A DNA stretch of 64,000 bases from NCBI RefSeq assembly GCF_029436685.1, contig NZ_JAROCY010000021.1, forward strand, positions 1 through 64,000, in the 5' to 3' direction. Shown here in pieces: positions 1-8,259 of the stretch. A program made the position numbers and the translations under genes. Source of the stretch: Novosphingobium cyanobacteriorum. GTDB taxonomy: Bacteria; Pseudomonadota; Alphaproteobacteria; Sphingomonadales; Sphingomonadaceae. Position 1 is the first letter of the stretch. Every line of letters begins with the position of its first letter. The notes beneath the pieces were generated by a model. That model was not told the DNA's origin and searched no databases. It saw only the letters and a list, made by a program, of their open reading frames with translations.

Positions 1-4
1 CCAC

Positions 5-67
5 CGGTTGTCTGGTCCGCTCTCCGGTCGGGGCTGCGCCCCTCCCTACGATCAGACCAGACAACCG
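5..67. repeat. Long inverted repeat with nested hairpin
   Basis: A perfect 13-bp inverted repeat has arms CGGTTGTCTGGTC (5-17) and GACCAGACAACCG (55-67). A small GGGGC/GCCCC hairpin (30-42) is nested in the loop. No U-tract follows. It could be a terminator-like structure for a gene off the left edge, or the end of a repeat element. An imperfect direct repeat follows immediately (ACCGGCCATCATAGTCGCCGC at 73-93 and a near copy at 97-120). The rest of 121-450 holds no convincing gene. Confidence 0.55.
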
Positions 68-452
68 ATCCTACCGGCCATCATAGTCGCCGCTCAACCG
101 GCCATCGTAGTTGTCGCCGCGCATTCCGGCATGCAGCGGTCTAGGACAGCTTGGAACTGACCAACGCCTGCTCCAAAGCAAGCAGGTCTATGAACATGGG
201 GGCGGTGTTGTGGCGCTTTTGCTGTGGGCGCTGAGGCGCGCGCAAGGTTAAGGCCGGACCCACAGCGCGAGCAGCTTACGTATGGAGTCTGTGACCAGCA
301 AAGGCTGGAGGTAAGCCACGGAAAACGGCTTCGGCGCCATGCATAGCTGGTGTTGGGAGAGGCCAGGAAGAGAGGTGCGGTAACTGCGGGGAAGTGACGA
401 GGTCCCATCGCCTTTACTGCTTCCCCAAGCCACAACCATTCGCACTGATGCT

Positions 453-471
453 AATGAGAATAATTCGCATT
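453..471. promoter_or_regulatory. Fur-box-like palindrome upstream of iron operon
   Basis: AATGAGAATAATTCGCATT is an imperfect palindrome of the AT-rich Fur type (AATGa/cGAAT-A-ATTCg/tCATT symmetry). It lies about 35 bp upstream of the PepSY gene start and heads an operon ending in a siderophore-receptor-like gene. Iron-dependent repression is inferred from motif and context. Confidence 0.6.
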
Positions 472-505
472 GACGACCACTGACAGCCCTTGTAGCCGGT
501 GGGGG

Positions 506-1633
506 ATGAAGGCCGGAACGATCAGGTGGTGGGAGTGGGCCCACAGGTGGAGCAGCCTCGTCTGCACGCTCTTCCTGTTCGTGCTCTGCCTCACGGGCCT
601 GCCACTGATTTTCCATGACGAGATCGATGCGCTGTCCGGTCATCCGATTCCGGTCGGCGTGGCGTCCGCGCGCGGGGGCGAGCCGCTGGATAAGATCGTC
701 TCGAAGGCCCTGTCCGACTATCGCACGGGCGGAGGCAGGAGCGGTGTCCCGCTGTTCGTCGGGTTCAGCGCCGATGATCCGCAGATCACGGTGACGGTGG
801 GGCCTCGGGCCGATGCAGCGGCGGCGGAAATGCGGTTGTTCTCCTATGATCGCTCGACCGGCCACGCTTTGGGTGAGGTGCGCGGCGACGGGATCATGAC
901 GTTGCTGCTGAAGGTGCACACCGATCTGCTGCTTGGCCTGCCGGGCATGCTCTTCCTCGGCGTAATGGGCCTGCTGTTCATGGTTTCACTGGTATCGGGC
1001 GTGGTGCTCTATGCACCGTTCATGCGCCGACTGCCGTTCGGGACGCTGCGGCAGGGGCGTTCGCGCCGGCTCGGGCTGCTCGACGAACACAACCTGCTGG
1101 GGATCGTCACTCTGGGCTGGGCGCTGGCGATCGGCCTTACCGGCGCGATCAATGCCTTCGCCGATCCGCTGACCGCCGCTTGGCGACAGCGTGAGCTTGC
1201 ATCGATGGTGGTCGGCCGTGCAGCAGAGCAGCCGCTCGATCCGGCAGGCTATGGCTCGGTCGACAAGGCGGTGGCCGCGGCGCAAGCGGCGCAGGGCGGA
1301 CTGACACCGCAGTTCATCGGTTTTCCCGGTGGCGCCTGGAGCAGCCCGCATCACTACGCCATCTTCTTCCAGGGCGACACGCCGCTGACCAGCCACTTGC
1401 TGACCCCGGCACTCGTCGATGCCGACACCGGCACGCTTACAGACATCCGGCCCATGCCGCTGTCCATGCAGGCGCTGATGTTGTCGCGGCCGCTGCACTT
1501 CGGGGACTACGGCGGGCTGGCGCTCAAGATCGTGTGGGGACTGCTTGACCTCGCAACGATCCGGGTCCTCTGGTCAGGCCTGGTGCTGTGGTGGGGCAAG
1601 CGACCGCGCCGCGCGGTGGGAGCGCCTGCATGA
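506..1633 (+). CDS. PepSY-associated transmembrane protein
   Basis: A 375-aa inner-membrane protein of the PepSY/PiuB type, the family found beside TonB siderophore receptors and thought to act in reductive iron release or handling. It has a typical N-terminal helix after a WEWAHRW segment (about 8-34), a soluble PepSY-like loop, two helices near the middle (about 140-170 and 195-215) and a C-terminal helix ending in a basic tail. I chose ATG 506 over an in-frame TTG at 470 because the TTG falls inside the Fur-like box and has no ribosome site; the stretch before 506 is G-rich. The stop overlaps the next start (ATGA). It is the first gene of a three-gene iron operon. The family call is firm; the biochemical role is not. 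Confidence 0.85.
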   Translation: MKAGTIRWWEWAHRWSSLVCTLFLFVLCLTGLPLIFHDEIDALSGHPIPVGVASARGGEPLDKIVSKALSDYRTGGGRSGVPLFVGFSADDPQITVTVGPRADAAAAEMRLFSYDRSTGHALGEVRGDGIMTLLLKVHTDLLLGLPGMLFLGVMGLLFMVSLVSGVVLYAPFMRRLPFGTLRQGRSRRLGLLDEHNLLGIVTLGWALAIGLTGAINAFADPLTAAWRQRELASMVVGRAAEQPLDPAGYGSVDKAVAAAQAAQGGLTPQFIGFPGGAWSSPHHYAIFFQGDTPLTSHLLTPALVDADTGTLTDIRPMPLSMQALMLSRPLHFGDYGGLALKIVWGLLDLATIRVLWSGLVLWWGKRPRRAVGAPA

Positions 1634-1848
1634 ACCGGCATGCAGCGCGCGTTCCAGCGACCGTCCTCTCCATGCCTTTGGCGTTGGCACTCCTTTCCAT
1701 CGGCGGGCTGGTGATCGGACTGACCGGTGATGGCTGGCGCGATGCACTTTGCTCCGGCGCGCTGGCCCTGCCGCTGGCCCTTTTCCTGTTTCACTTCCTG
1801 CGCCGGGGCACGCCCCCCAGCCGTTCCAACCAGAAAGACAGACCTTGA
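1630..1848 (+). CDS. Small two-helix membrane protein of the iron operon
   Basis: A 72-aa protein with two hydrophobic segments (about residues 10-29 and 38-56) and a basic, proline-rich C-terminus. The ATG at 1630 overlaps the PepSY stop by ATGA, and its own TGA overlaps the TTG start of the receptor, so translational coupling on both sides is likely. Its position between a PepSY protein and a siderophore receptor resembles operons carrying DUF3649/DUF3325-type small membrane proteins. I cannot assign it to either family from the sequence alone. Confidence 0.75.
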   Translation: MNRHAARVPATVLSMPLALALLSIGGLVIGLTGDGWRDALCSGALALPLALFLFHFLRRGTPPSRSNQKDRP

Positions 1849-3980
1849 AGCTTTCGCCCCTTCTTTTTGCCACCACGATGCTCGCCCTGCCGGTTGCCGC
1901 TCAGGCACAGGACGCGCCAGATCAGATCGTGGTCTCTGCCCAGCGGACCAACGCCACTGCGGTGACTGGCCAAGGCGATCTCGGCGCACTCGGCAACAAG
2001 ATGGCCGAAGACGTTCCCTTCACGGTGCGCAGCTATAACGAGGCGCTGATCCTCAACCAGCAGCCGCAGACGCTGGGCCAGGTGCTGGATAACGATCCGA
2101 CCTTGCGCACCAGCTATGGCTTCGGCAATGCATCCGAACAGTTCGTGATCCGTGGATTCGCGCTCTATGGCGACGATGTGGGGCTGAACGGGCTTTATGG
2201 CATCGCGCCGCGTCAGTTGATCGCGCCCGAACTGTTCGAAAGCGTGCAGGTGCTGAATGGCGCCTCCGCCTTTCTCAATGGCGCCGCGCCCGGTGGCTCG
2301 TCGATCGGCGGCAGCGTGAACCTGCAGCTCAAGCGTGCGCACGATGCGCCGCTCAACCGCGTGACTGCGGGCTATACGTCCGACAGTCACTTCGGCGGGA
2401 GCGTGGACCTTTCGCGCCGCTTCGGCGCTGACGGTGAGTTTGGCGTGCGCGTCAACGGTGCGTTCCGCAGTGGCGATGTTGCGGTCGATGGCGAGTTCCG
2501 CCGCACGATGACGCTTGGCGCCGCCCTTGACTGGCATGACGACAACACCCGCCTGTTCCTGGATCTCGGCTACCAGAAGGTGGAAGTGAAGGGGCTGCGG
2601 CCCAAGGTGACCATCAGCACGCCGACCATCCCCGCGGTGCCCTCCGCCAGCGCCAACCATGCGCAGCCCTGGACCTACACCACCTTGCGCGACCTGTTCG
2701 GCGCTGTCCGGTTCGAACAGGACCTTGGCGCCGATGCCATGCTCTATGTGACCGGCGGCGCGCGCGATGGGAGCGAACAAGGCATCTATGGCGGCATCAC
2801 GGTGCTGGACGCTGCCTCCGGCGCGGCCAACGGCAATGCGCTCTACGTGCCGCGCACCGACAATAACGAGGCGCTGCAGGCAGGCCTGAGGGTCAAGCTG
2901 GGCAAGGCGGTGACGCAGGAGTTCAACTTTGGCGGCAGCGCGGTTTGGCAGGTCAACCGCAACGCCTTCGATTTCCTCTATGGCCCGGGCTTCGCCGGCT
3001 TTGCGACGAACATCTATGACGCGCCGGTCGTTGACATTCTCGCTTCGGCCTTCGTGGGCGGCGATCTCGCCCACCCGTTCCCAGTCAGCCGCACGCGCCT
3101 GCTTTCGGCTTTCGCGTCGGACACGGTGGGTTTGTGGGAGGATCGAATCCTCATCACCGGCGGCCTGCGACTGCAGGACATCCGGGTGAAGAGCTACAAC
3201 TACTACAACGGCGGCCAGCTTGACGGCGTCTACAAAAAGTCTGCCCTGACCCCAGTGGTCGGGTTGGTGGTCAAGCCGGTTGCCGGCGTTTCCCTTTTTG
3301 CCAACCGGATCGAGGCGCTGCAGCAGGGGCCGACCGCACCGATCGACGCGACGGTCATCAATTCGGGCCAGGTCTTCGGCCCGATCAAGTCCACCCAATA
3401 CGAGGTGGGTGGTAAGCTGCGCGCCGGTGGCTTCGACATCGGTCTCTCGCTGTTCCGCATCGATCTGCCGGTCGGCTATTCGGTGGATGCAGGCAACGGC
3501 CTCAAGCGCTTCGGCCTGTTTGGCGAGCAGCGCAACAAAGGCATAGAGTTCACCGTGAATGGCGAGCCGGTGAAAGGCCTGCGCCTGATCGGCGGTGCTT
3601 CGGTGGTCGATGCAAAGCTGCGCAAGACCAGCGGCGGGGTAAATCAGGGCAACCGGGCCGTTGGCGTGCCCGAATGGACCGCCAATGCGGGTGCCGAATG
3701 GGATGTCGCAACCACTGGCCTGACGCTGACCGGCCGCATCGTCCATACGGGCAAGCAGGCCGTGAACGTCGCCAACACGCTGGAACTGCCGAAGTGGACA
3801 CGCTTTGACCTCGGCGCACGCTATGTGCTGGTTGCGGCAGACAAGCCTGTCACCCTTCGCTTCGGCGTCGATAACGTCGCCAACAAGCGGTATTGGGCAT
3901 CGGCATTCGACGTGTTCTCGGCCGCCTTGCTGCAGGGCCAGCCTCGCACCTTCAAGGCCAGCGCCTCGATCGCCTTTTGA
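1845..3980 (+). CDS. TonB-dependent siderophore receptor
   Basis: A 711-aa outer-membrane receptor starting at TTG 1845, which overlaps the previous stop and gives a clean signal peptide ending near AQAQDA. A TonB-box-like segment (DQIVVSAQRT) follows. The plug domain has the siderophore-receptor signature around QLIAPELFESVQVLNG and GAAPGGSSIGG, then a 22-strand-type barrel ending in Phe (SASIAF). Family members import ferric siderophores using TonB energy. The operon with PepSY and the Fur-like box supports an iron role; the particular siderophore cannot be read from the sequence. Confidence 0.9.
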   Translation: MKLSPLLFATTMLALPVAAQAQDAPDQIVVSAQRTNATAVTGQGDLGALGNKMAEDVPFTVRSYNEALILNQQPQTLGQVLDNDPTLRTSYGFGNASEQFVIRGFALYGDDVGLNGLYGIAPRQLIAPELFESVQVLNGASAFLNGAAPGGSSIGGSVNLQLKRAHDAPLNRVTAGYTSDSHFGGSVDLSRRFGADGEFGVRVNGAFRSGDVAVDGEFRRTMTLGAALDWHDDNTRLFLDLGYQKVEVKGLRPKVTISTPTIPAVPSASANHAQPWTYTTLRDLFGAVRFEQDLGADAMLYVTGGARDGSEQGIYGGITVLDAASGAANGNALYVPRTDNNEALQAGLRVKLGKAVTQEFNFGGSAVWQVNRNAFDFLYGPGFAGFATNIYDAPVVDILASAFVGGDLAHPFPVSRTRLLSAFASDTVGLWEDRILITGGLRLQDIRVKSYNYYNGGQLDGVYKKSALTPVVGLVVKPVAGVSLFANRIEALQQGPTAPIDATVINSGQVFGPIKSTQYEVGGKLRAGGFDIGLSLFRIDLPVGYSVDAGNGLKRFGLFGEQRNKGIEFTVNGEPVKGLRLIGGASVVDAKLRKTSGGVNQGNRAVGVPEWTANAGAEWDVATTGLTLTGRIVHTGKQAVNVANTLELPKWTRFDLGARYVLVAADKPVTLRFGVDNVANKRYWASAFDVFSAALLQGQPRTFKASASIAF

Positions 3981-4348
3981 CCAAGGCAGGGGGCACTTGG
4001 TCTGACATCGGTCCTCGGCCCCCACGTGGCACCAATTGCGAGCGCGTTCGAGCGCATATTCTGCAGGTGACGACTTGTTGGCAGGGTAGGCCCGCTAGCT
4101 GGAAAGAAGTGAGGGCTCGCAGCACAGTCTGTTGCCAGAACCAACGATGACACTTCAAACCCGGTAGCGACGACCGAGGGCGGGTGCCCAGCACCCGCGC
4201 AGGATAAGCTTCAGCCTTGGAACTCCACGAAAGGGTGATGTGCCACAAGCCATCGCCGCCCAAGTCGCCGACGCTCTCCAAGCCCCTCGCCCTCTCTTCG
4301 CCAAGGGTGATCTTGGGGTCGGTGCCGCCTATCCGCCGAGGTGGAAAA
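3981..4348. other. Intergenic region with one hairpin
   Basis: A 368-bp gap between the convergent iron-receptor gene and the AdoMet decarboxylase gene. The only clear structure is an 8-bp hairpin, GCGGGTGC-cca-GCACCCGC (4180-4198), without a U-tract; it may serve as a terminator. No gene with credible composition was found here. Confidence 0.5.
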
Positions 4349-4729
4349 TCATCGGGTTGCCTGACGATCTACGGCTTGGTCTAGCAGTCGCTCAACCACT
4401 TTTTCTCGCAGCACCACCGCCCGCAGGTTCCTCGCTATTACGGCGAGCCCTGCCGCTGCATCGGCGTCTTTCCCGCAGACGAACAGGTCGACTGCGGCCA
4501 CGCCTGTCTCGGGCCAAGTGTGGATCGAGATGTGGGATTCGGCCAGCAGGGCGACACCCGTCACACCCATGCCGGCCCCGAAGGGATGAACGTGGACGCT
4601 GAGGACGTGCGCGCCCGCTGCCTCTGCTGCCTCCCACAAGGTGGCCTCCACCAATGCTACATTGCTGAGGCCTTTGCCTTCGCCAAGGTCGGCAAGGAGA
4701 TGGATGCTGGTTCCCGGCAGGTGCGCCAT
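4349..4729 (-). CDS. speD: S-adenosylmethionine decarboxylase proenzyme
   Basis: A 126-aa prokaryotic AdoMet decarboxylase, which makes decarboxylated AdoMet, the aminopropyl donor for polyamine synthesis. The autocleavage motif AESHISIHTWPE is present: cleavage between Glu64 and Ser65 should generate the pyruvoyl group, and His70 and Cys85 match the processing and catalytic residues of the short bacterial form. It is the last gene of a minus-strand operon, starting 1 nt after the amine oxidase stop. The donor it makes would be used by the spermidine-synthase-like enzyme two genes upstream. Confidence 0.93.
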   Translation of the reverse strand: MAHLPGTSIHLLADLGEGKGLSNVALVEATLWEAAEAAGAHVLSVHVHPFGAGMGVTGVALLAESHISIHTWPETGVAAVDLFVCGKDADAAAGLAVIARNLRAVVLREKVVERLLDQAVDRQATR

Positions 4730-4730
4730 G

Positions 4731-6341
4731 TCAGATCAGGCTTTCGAACGAATGGCCGAGGTGAGCAAGGGCGGTCTCCGCCGCAACCACGCCGCGGTAG
4801 TGCGCTTCTTCAAACAGCGAAAGGCCCGAAAGGTCAGAATGCGCAAAGAGCACAGGTGGCCGGGCCTCGATTGCGGCCGTGCGGACCGGGTCGGTCAGGA
4901 AACCGGGTGTCGGGCTGATCATGGCATGGCCCCAGCGCCAGACGTCGATCCGATCGATTGCGCCTGCCAGATCCGGGTTCATTGTCAGCAGGTCGTCCTC
5001 GATGATCCTCTGCCACGCGGCGAGCGTGCGCGTCATCATCAGCTTGCGCGCTTCTGGCGGTGACGCTTTTGACAGGGGTAGATACCAGGTAAGGACCGTG
5101 GGGCCATCGCCGCCGCTGGCTGACTGGTGGGTGGCCACCACATAACCCAGGCTGTCGCTGCCCGTCGAAACGTTGTCCCATGCAAGGCCGACGCCGCGCC
5201 CCTTCGGGTGCCGGTTTACCGTGACATTCGCAACGACCCAGGGGGCATATCGAAACCGGCCCTTGCCGGTGTGCGCAGGGGCCACGCGCGCGGCAACGAA
5301 GTGCGGCATGGCGACGATGACGCAGGAGGCATGCCAGCGGGTGCTTGACCCTGCCTTGTGGTCGAAGGAATCGACCACAGCCTCATCCCCCTGCTGCGCG
5401 ATGGCGAACACGCTGTGGGCAGGCCGAACGTGATCAGCGGTCTGTTCCAGCAGGAGCGACACCAGGCGCCCGTTCCCTTCGGGCCAGGTCAGTTCGCGGT
5501 CACCATCGCCCCGAGCGGCCCAGCCCCTGCGCGCGGCGAAATAGTGCAGCCCGGCCCAGGCCGATACATCGTCCGGTTCGGTGCCGTAGTCATCGCGGCA
5601 GCAATAACGGAGATAGGCCCGCAAAACGGGCGAGCTGTAACCGTGATCATCCAGCCATGCCGCAAACGAGACTTTGTCGAGCGCGGTATAGGCCGGATCT
5701 GCACTCGAATAGACGCGCGGGATCGCAAATGCCGGGCGTCCATCCGCGCCAACTGCATTGCGCAACTGCGCCATTGCCTGGGTGAAGCGATCGCGCTGGA
5801 TCTCGTCCTCGCGGCTCAGTCCGCTGGCTGGATACAGCCCCTCCTGCCAGCCACCGCGCCACAACAGGCGCTCTTCGAGATCGGCGCAGAGCTGGTAGGG
5901 ATCGAAGATTGGTGCGCCGCCCTCTTCGCCCACGATCATGCCGAACTCCTGCAGCATGCGTCGCAGCGCCACCGCCTCCTTGTTGGGGACGGGCAGATAG
6001 TGCGCACCCAGCGGATAGGCACTCACCGGGTTGCGGCCGGACCGCGCATTGCCACCAACCCTGTCCTCAAGTTCCAGCACCACGAAGTCGTCGAAGCCCG
6101 CAGCCTTCATCCGCCAGGCCGCCGCCAGACCGGCCACGCCACCGCCGGCGATCAGGATGCCGACACGCGGCTCGGCGCCGTTCGGTGCAGGAAACTTGCC
6201 GTCACGGATCATGTGGCCTCGCCGCCAGTCTGCCCCATCAAGCGTTCCGGCCATTGCCGGCTTGGCACAGCTGCCCAGCGCGAGCGCGCCTGCTCCGACG
6301 GCGCCGGCCTTGAGGGCATCGCGCCGGGTGGGCTCAGCCAT
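4731..6341 (-). CDS. Tat-exported FAD-dependent amine oxidase-like protein
   Basis: A 536-aa NAD(P)-binding/flavin amine oxidase family protein. The N-terminus has a Tat motif (TRRDALKAG) followed by a hydrophobic stretch and a lipobox-like LGSC, so it may be a periplasmic or lipid-anchored enzyme. The FAD-binding Rossmann motif GGGVAGLAAAW and the downstream LELEDRVGGNARSG are clear at about residues 60-100. I chose ATG 6341; an upstream ATG at 6365 would overlap the previous gene further. The start overlaps the spermidine synthase gene by 8 nt. Context suggests a polyamine or related amine substrate, but that is inferred. Confidence 0.82.
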   Translation of the reverse strand: MAEPTRRDALKAGAVGAGALALGSCAKPAMAGTLDGADWRRGHMIRDGKFPAPNGAEPRVGILIAGGGVAGLAAAWRMKAAGFDDFVVLELEDRVGGNARSGRNPVSAYPLGAHYLPVPNKEAVALRRMLQEFGMIVGEEGGAPIFDPYQLCADLEERLLWRGGWQEGLYPASGLSREDEIQRDRFTQAMAQLRNAVGADGRPAFAIPRVYSSADPAYTALDKVSFAAWLDDHGYSSPVLRAYLRYCCRDDYGTEPDDVSAWAGLHYFAARRGWAARGDGDRELTWPEGNGRLVSLLLEQTADHVRPAHSVFAIAQQGDEAVVDSFDHKAGSSTRWHASCVIVAMPHFVAARVAPAHTGKGRFRYAPWVVANVTVNRHPKGRGVGLAWDNVSTGSDSLGYVVATHQSASGGDGPTVLTWYLPLSKASPPEARKLMMTRTLAAWQRIIEDDLLTMNPDLAGAIDRIDVWRWGHAMISPTPGFLTDPVRTAAIEARPPVLFAHSDLSGLSLFEEAHYRGVVAAETALAHLGHSFESLI

Positions 6342-7884
6342 CGTAGTGGCCCCATTCCTCGGCAAAGCTGCGCACCAGCGCCTGGTTGTCCAGCCGGTTC
6401 ACCGGCGTGGGGCGGCGCGCCATGTCCGGCGGAAAATCGAACATCGCCCGCTCGCTCGCCTGCGTCAGGAAGCGAAGCCCTGCGGGAAGGATGACGGTAT
6501 CGCCGGGTGGCGCGTGGGCTGCCATGGTGAAGCCCCATTCCCCGAAGCTGGGGACATAGGCGTGATAGCCCCGCGCGGAGAGCCCGGCGGCTTCGAGCGT
6601 GCTCGCCACCGTCCAATAGGAGCGCGGCGCGATGAGAGGCGAAGTGCTCTGGACCGTCATAACGCCTGCAGGGGCAAGCAGGCGTGCCACTTCGCGGTAG
6701 AAGCTTTCCGTATAGAGCTTGCCCAGCGAGAACTCCGTCGGATCGGGAAAGTCGATCAGGATCGCATCGTAGGGGCCGCTCGCCTCCCTCACCCAGCGAA
6801 AGGCATCGCCATTGATCACCTGCATCCTTGGTGAAGACAGCGAATGGCGGTTCAACTGCGCCAGTTGCGGCACATCGCGAAACAGGTGCGTCATCTCGGG
6901 ATCGAGATCCACCAGCGTCACCTTCGACACGCGGGGATCACGCAGCACTTCGCGCGCGGCAAGGCCATCGCCGCCCCCCAGGATCAGCACCTGCTTCGGG
7001 TTGGCAATGCGGCCCAGCACCGGCCAGACCAGCGCTTCGTGATAGCGGTATTCGTCGCGCGTCGAGAACTGGAGGTTGCCGTTGAGGTAGAGGCGCAGGT
7101 CCTCGCCCCGCCGCGTGATCACGATGCGCTGGTAGGGCGTCGAGCGGGCATAGACGACGGGTTCGGCATAGAAGGCGACTTCAGACCAGCGCTGGATGCG
7201 GTCTGCGGCAAGGAGGCCTGCGATCAGCGACGCCAGCACGATCAGCGCCGCCGCAAGATCGCGGCCAACGCTCTGGCGTCCGCGCAGGGCGAGCAGCAGC
7301 GCAACCGCAACACCGACGTTGGCCAGGCCAAACACAAAGCCCGTGCGGATCATGCCCAGCCACGGCACCAGCACCAGCGGGAACAGCAATGAAGCTATAA
7401 GCGCCCCGATGTAATCATAGGTCAGGACGTTCGAAACAAGGTCGCGAAAGGCAAACCGATGGCGCAGTATGCGGATCAGCAGCGGGATTTCGAGCCCCAC
7501 CAGGATGCCGATCGCCAGCACCAGCGCATAGAGCGCCACCCGGAAATCCTCGACGATCGGGAACAGCAGGAACAGCCCCGCCGCCGACCATCCGCCCAGC
7601 GCGGCGATCAGGATCTCGACGCGCACGAACACGCCGATCTCGTTGTGCCGGACATGGCGAGACAGATAACTGCCAATGCCCATGGCGAAGAGGTAGCTGC
7701 CGATCACGGTGGAAAACTGCGTGACGCTGTCACCCAGCAGGTAGCTGGCCAACGTTCCGGCAAGCAATTCGTAGATCAGGCCGCAGGTGGCGACCACCAG
7801 CACCGAAACCAGCAGGATAACGGCAAGGGATGCAGGTGCGCCCGGTTCAGCCCCGTCTTCATCCCCCCGAACAGGATCACCCAT
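6334..7884 (-). CDS. Membrane-anchored spermidine synthase-like aminopropyltransferase
   Basis: A 516-aa two-part protein. Residues 1-235 hold about seven hydrophobic helices. Residues 245-510 are a spermidine-synthase-like methyltransferase fold with the donor site motif LILGGGDGLAAREV, an acidic LVDLDPEM, GDAFRW, and the catalytic-region Asp in LIDFPDPTEFSLGKLY. Canonical cytosolic SpeE lacks the membrane half. It should transfer aminopropyl groups from decarboxylated AdoMet, supplied by the AdoMet decarboxylase of the same operon. The acceptor is unknown; membrane location suggests an exported or membrane-linked amine. It overlaps the DUF350 gene by 8 nt. Confidence 0.87.
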   Translation of the reverse strand: MGDPVRGDEDGAEPGAPASLAVILLVSVLVVATCGLIYELLAGTLASYLLGDSVTQFSTVIGSYLFAMGIGSYLSRHVRHNEIGVFVRVEILIAALGGWSAAGLFLLFPIVEDFRVALYALVLAIGILVGLEIPLLIRILRHRFAFRDLVSNVLTYDYIGALIASLLFPLVLVPWLGMIRTGFVFGLANVGVAVALLLALRGRQSVGRDLAAALIVLASLIAGLLAADRIQRWSEVAFYAEPVVYARSTPYQRIVITRRGEDLRLYLNGNLQFSTRDEYRYHEALVWPVLGRIANPKQVLILGGGDGLAAREVLRDPRVSKVTLVDLDPEMTHLFRDVPQLAQLNRHSLSSPRMQVINGDAFRWVREASGPYDAILIDFPDPTEFSLGKLYTESFYREVARLLAPAGVMTVQSTSPLIAPRSYWTVASTLEAAGLSARGYHAYVPSFGEWGFTMAAHAPPGDTVILPAGLRFLTQASERAMFDFPPDMARRPTPVNRLDNQALVRSFAEEWGHYDG

Positions 7885-8086
7885 GCACGGCTGCGGCGAT
7901 GATGTTGGAGATCCCTATGGCGACTGCCCCGGCCAGCAGCGCCACCGCCATGTTCTTGCGCTCGATGATTTCACGCCAGAGTTCGCCGGGCGTCAACTTG
8001 TCGACCAGCACGAAGCTGACGATGAAGATCACGATGCCGAGGCCCGCGTAGAGCACCGTGGCGAGAAAGATGTCGAGGGTCAGCAT
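7877..8086 (-). CDS. DUF350 family membrane protein
   Basis: A 69-aa protein with two transmembrane helices (about 5-27 and 45-66) joined by a loop containing KLTPGELWREI, matching the DUF350/UPF0719 repeat unit (YjfL-like). Longer family members carry this unit twice. I chose ATG 8086 rather than upstream in-frame ATGs because it starts directly at the first helix. It overlaps the spermidine synthase start. DUF350 proteins often sit in stress- or membrane-associated operons with polyamine genes; the molecular function is unknown. Confidence 0.82.
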   Translation of the reverse strand: MLTLDIFLATVLYAGLGIVIFIVSFVLVDKLTPGELWREIIERKNMAVALLAGAVAIGISNIIAAAVHG

Positions 8087-8114
8087 GGGCACAACTCCAT
8101 CGTGCGAAAGGGGA

Positions 8115-8258
8115 TCATTTGTGGGTGGGACCGCGAAAGGCGGACGATGTCGGGCGTTCGTCATCGGCAAAAGGTGACCAGGCATACCATGTCGCGATGC
8201 CGGAGATCGCGATCAGGAAAAGGGACCAGAGGGAGAACAGGATCAGGCGCTTGCTCAT
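8115..8258 (-). CDS. 47-aa single-pass membrane peptide
   Basis: A short reading frame: ATG 8258 follows the stop of the upstream DUF4178 gene by 1 nt, and TGA is at 8115. The peptide begins MSKRLILFSLWSLF, with one hydrophobic helix (about residues 4-22) and a polar tail ending in PTHK. Its spacing within a tightly packed operon supports it as a real gene. I do not recognise a family. Likely an accessory subunit of the membrane complex encoded by its neighbours (inference). Confidence 0.65.
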   Translation of the reverse strand: MSKRLILFSLWSLFLIAISGIATWYAWSPFADDERPTSSAFRGPTHK

Positions 8259-8259
8259 C

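Noticed and set aside
71..124. 17-aa minus-strand peptide made of repeated GDNYDGR/GDYDGR units
   Set aside because: Too short, no ribosome site, and the repetition simply reflects the DNA direct repeat.
3952..4281. 109-codon minus-strand frame between the iron receptor and speD
   Set aside because: No homology or ribosome site, and it runs into the receptor gene.
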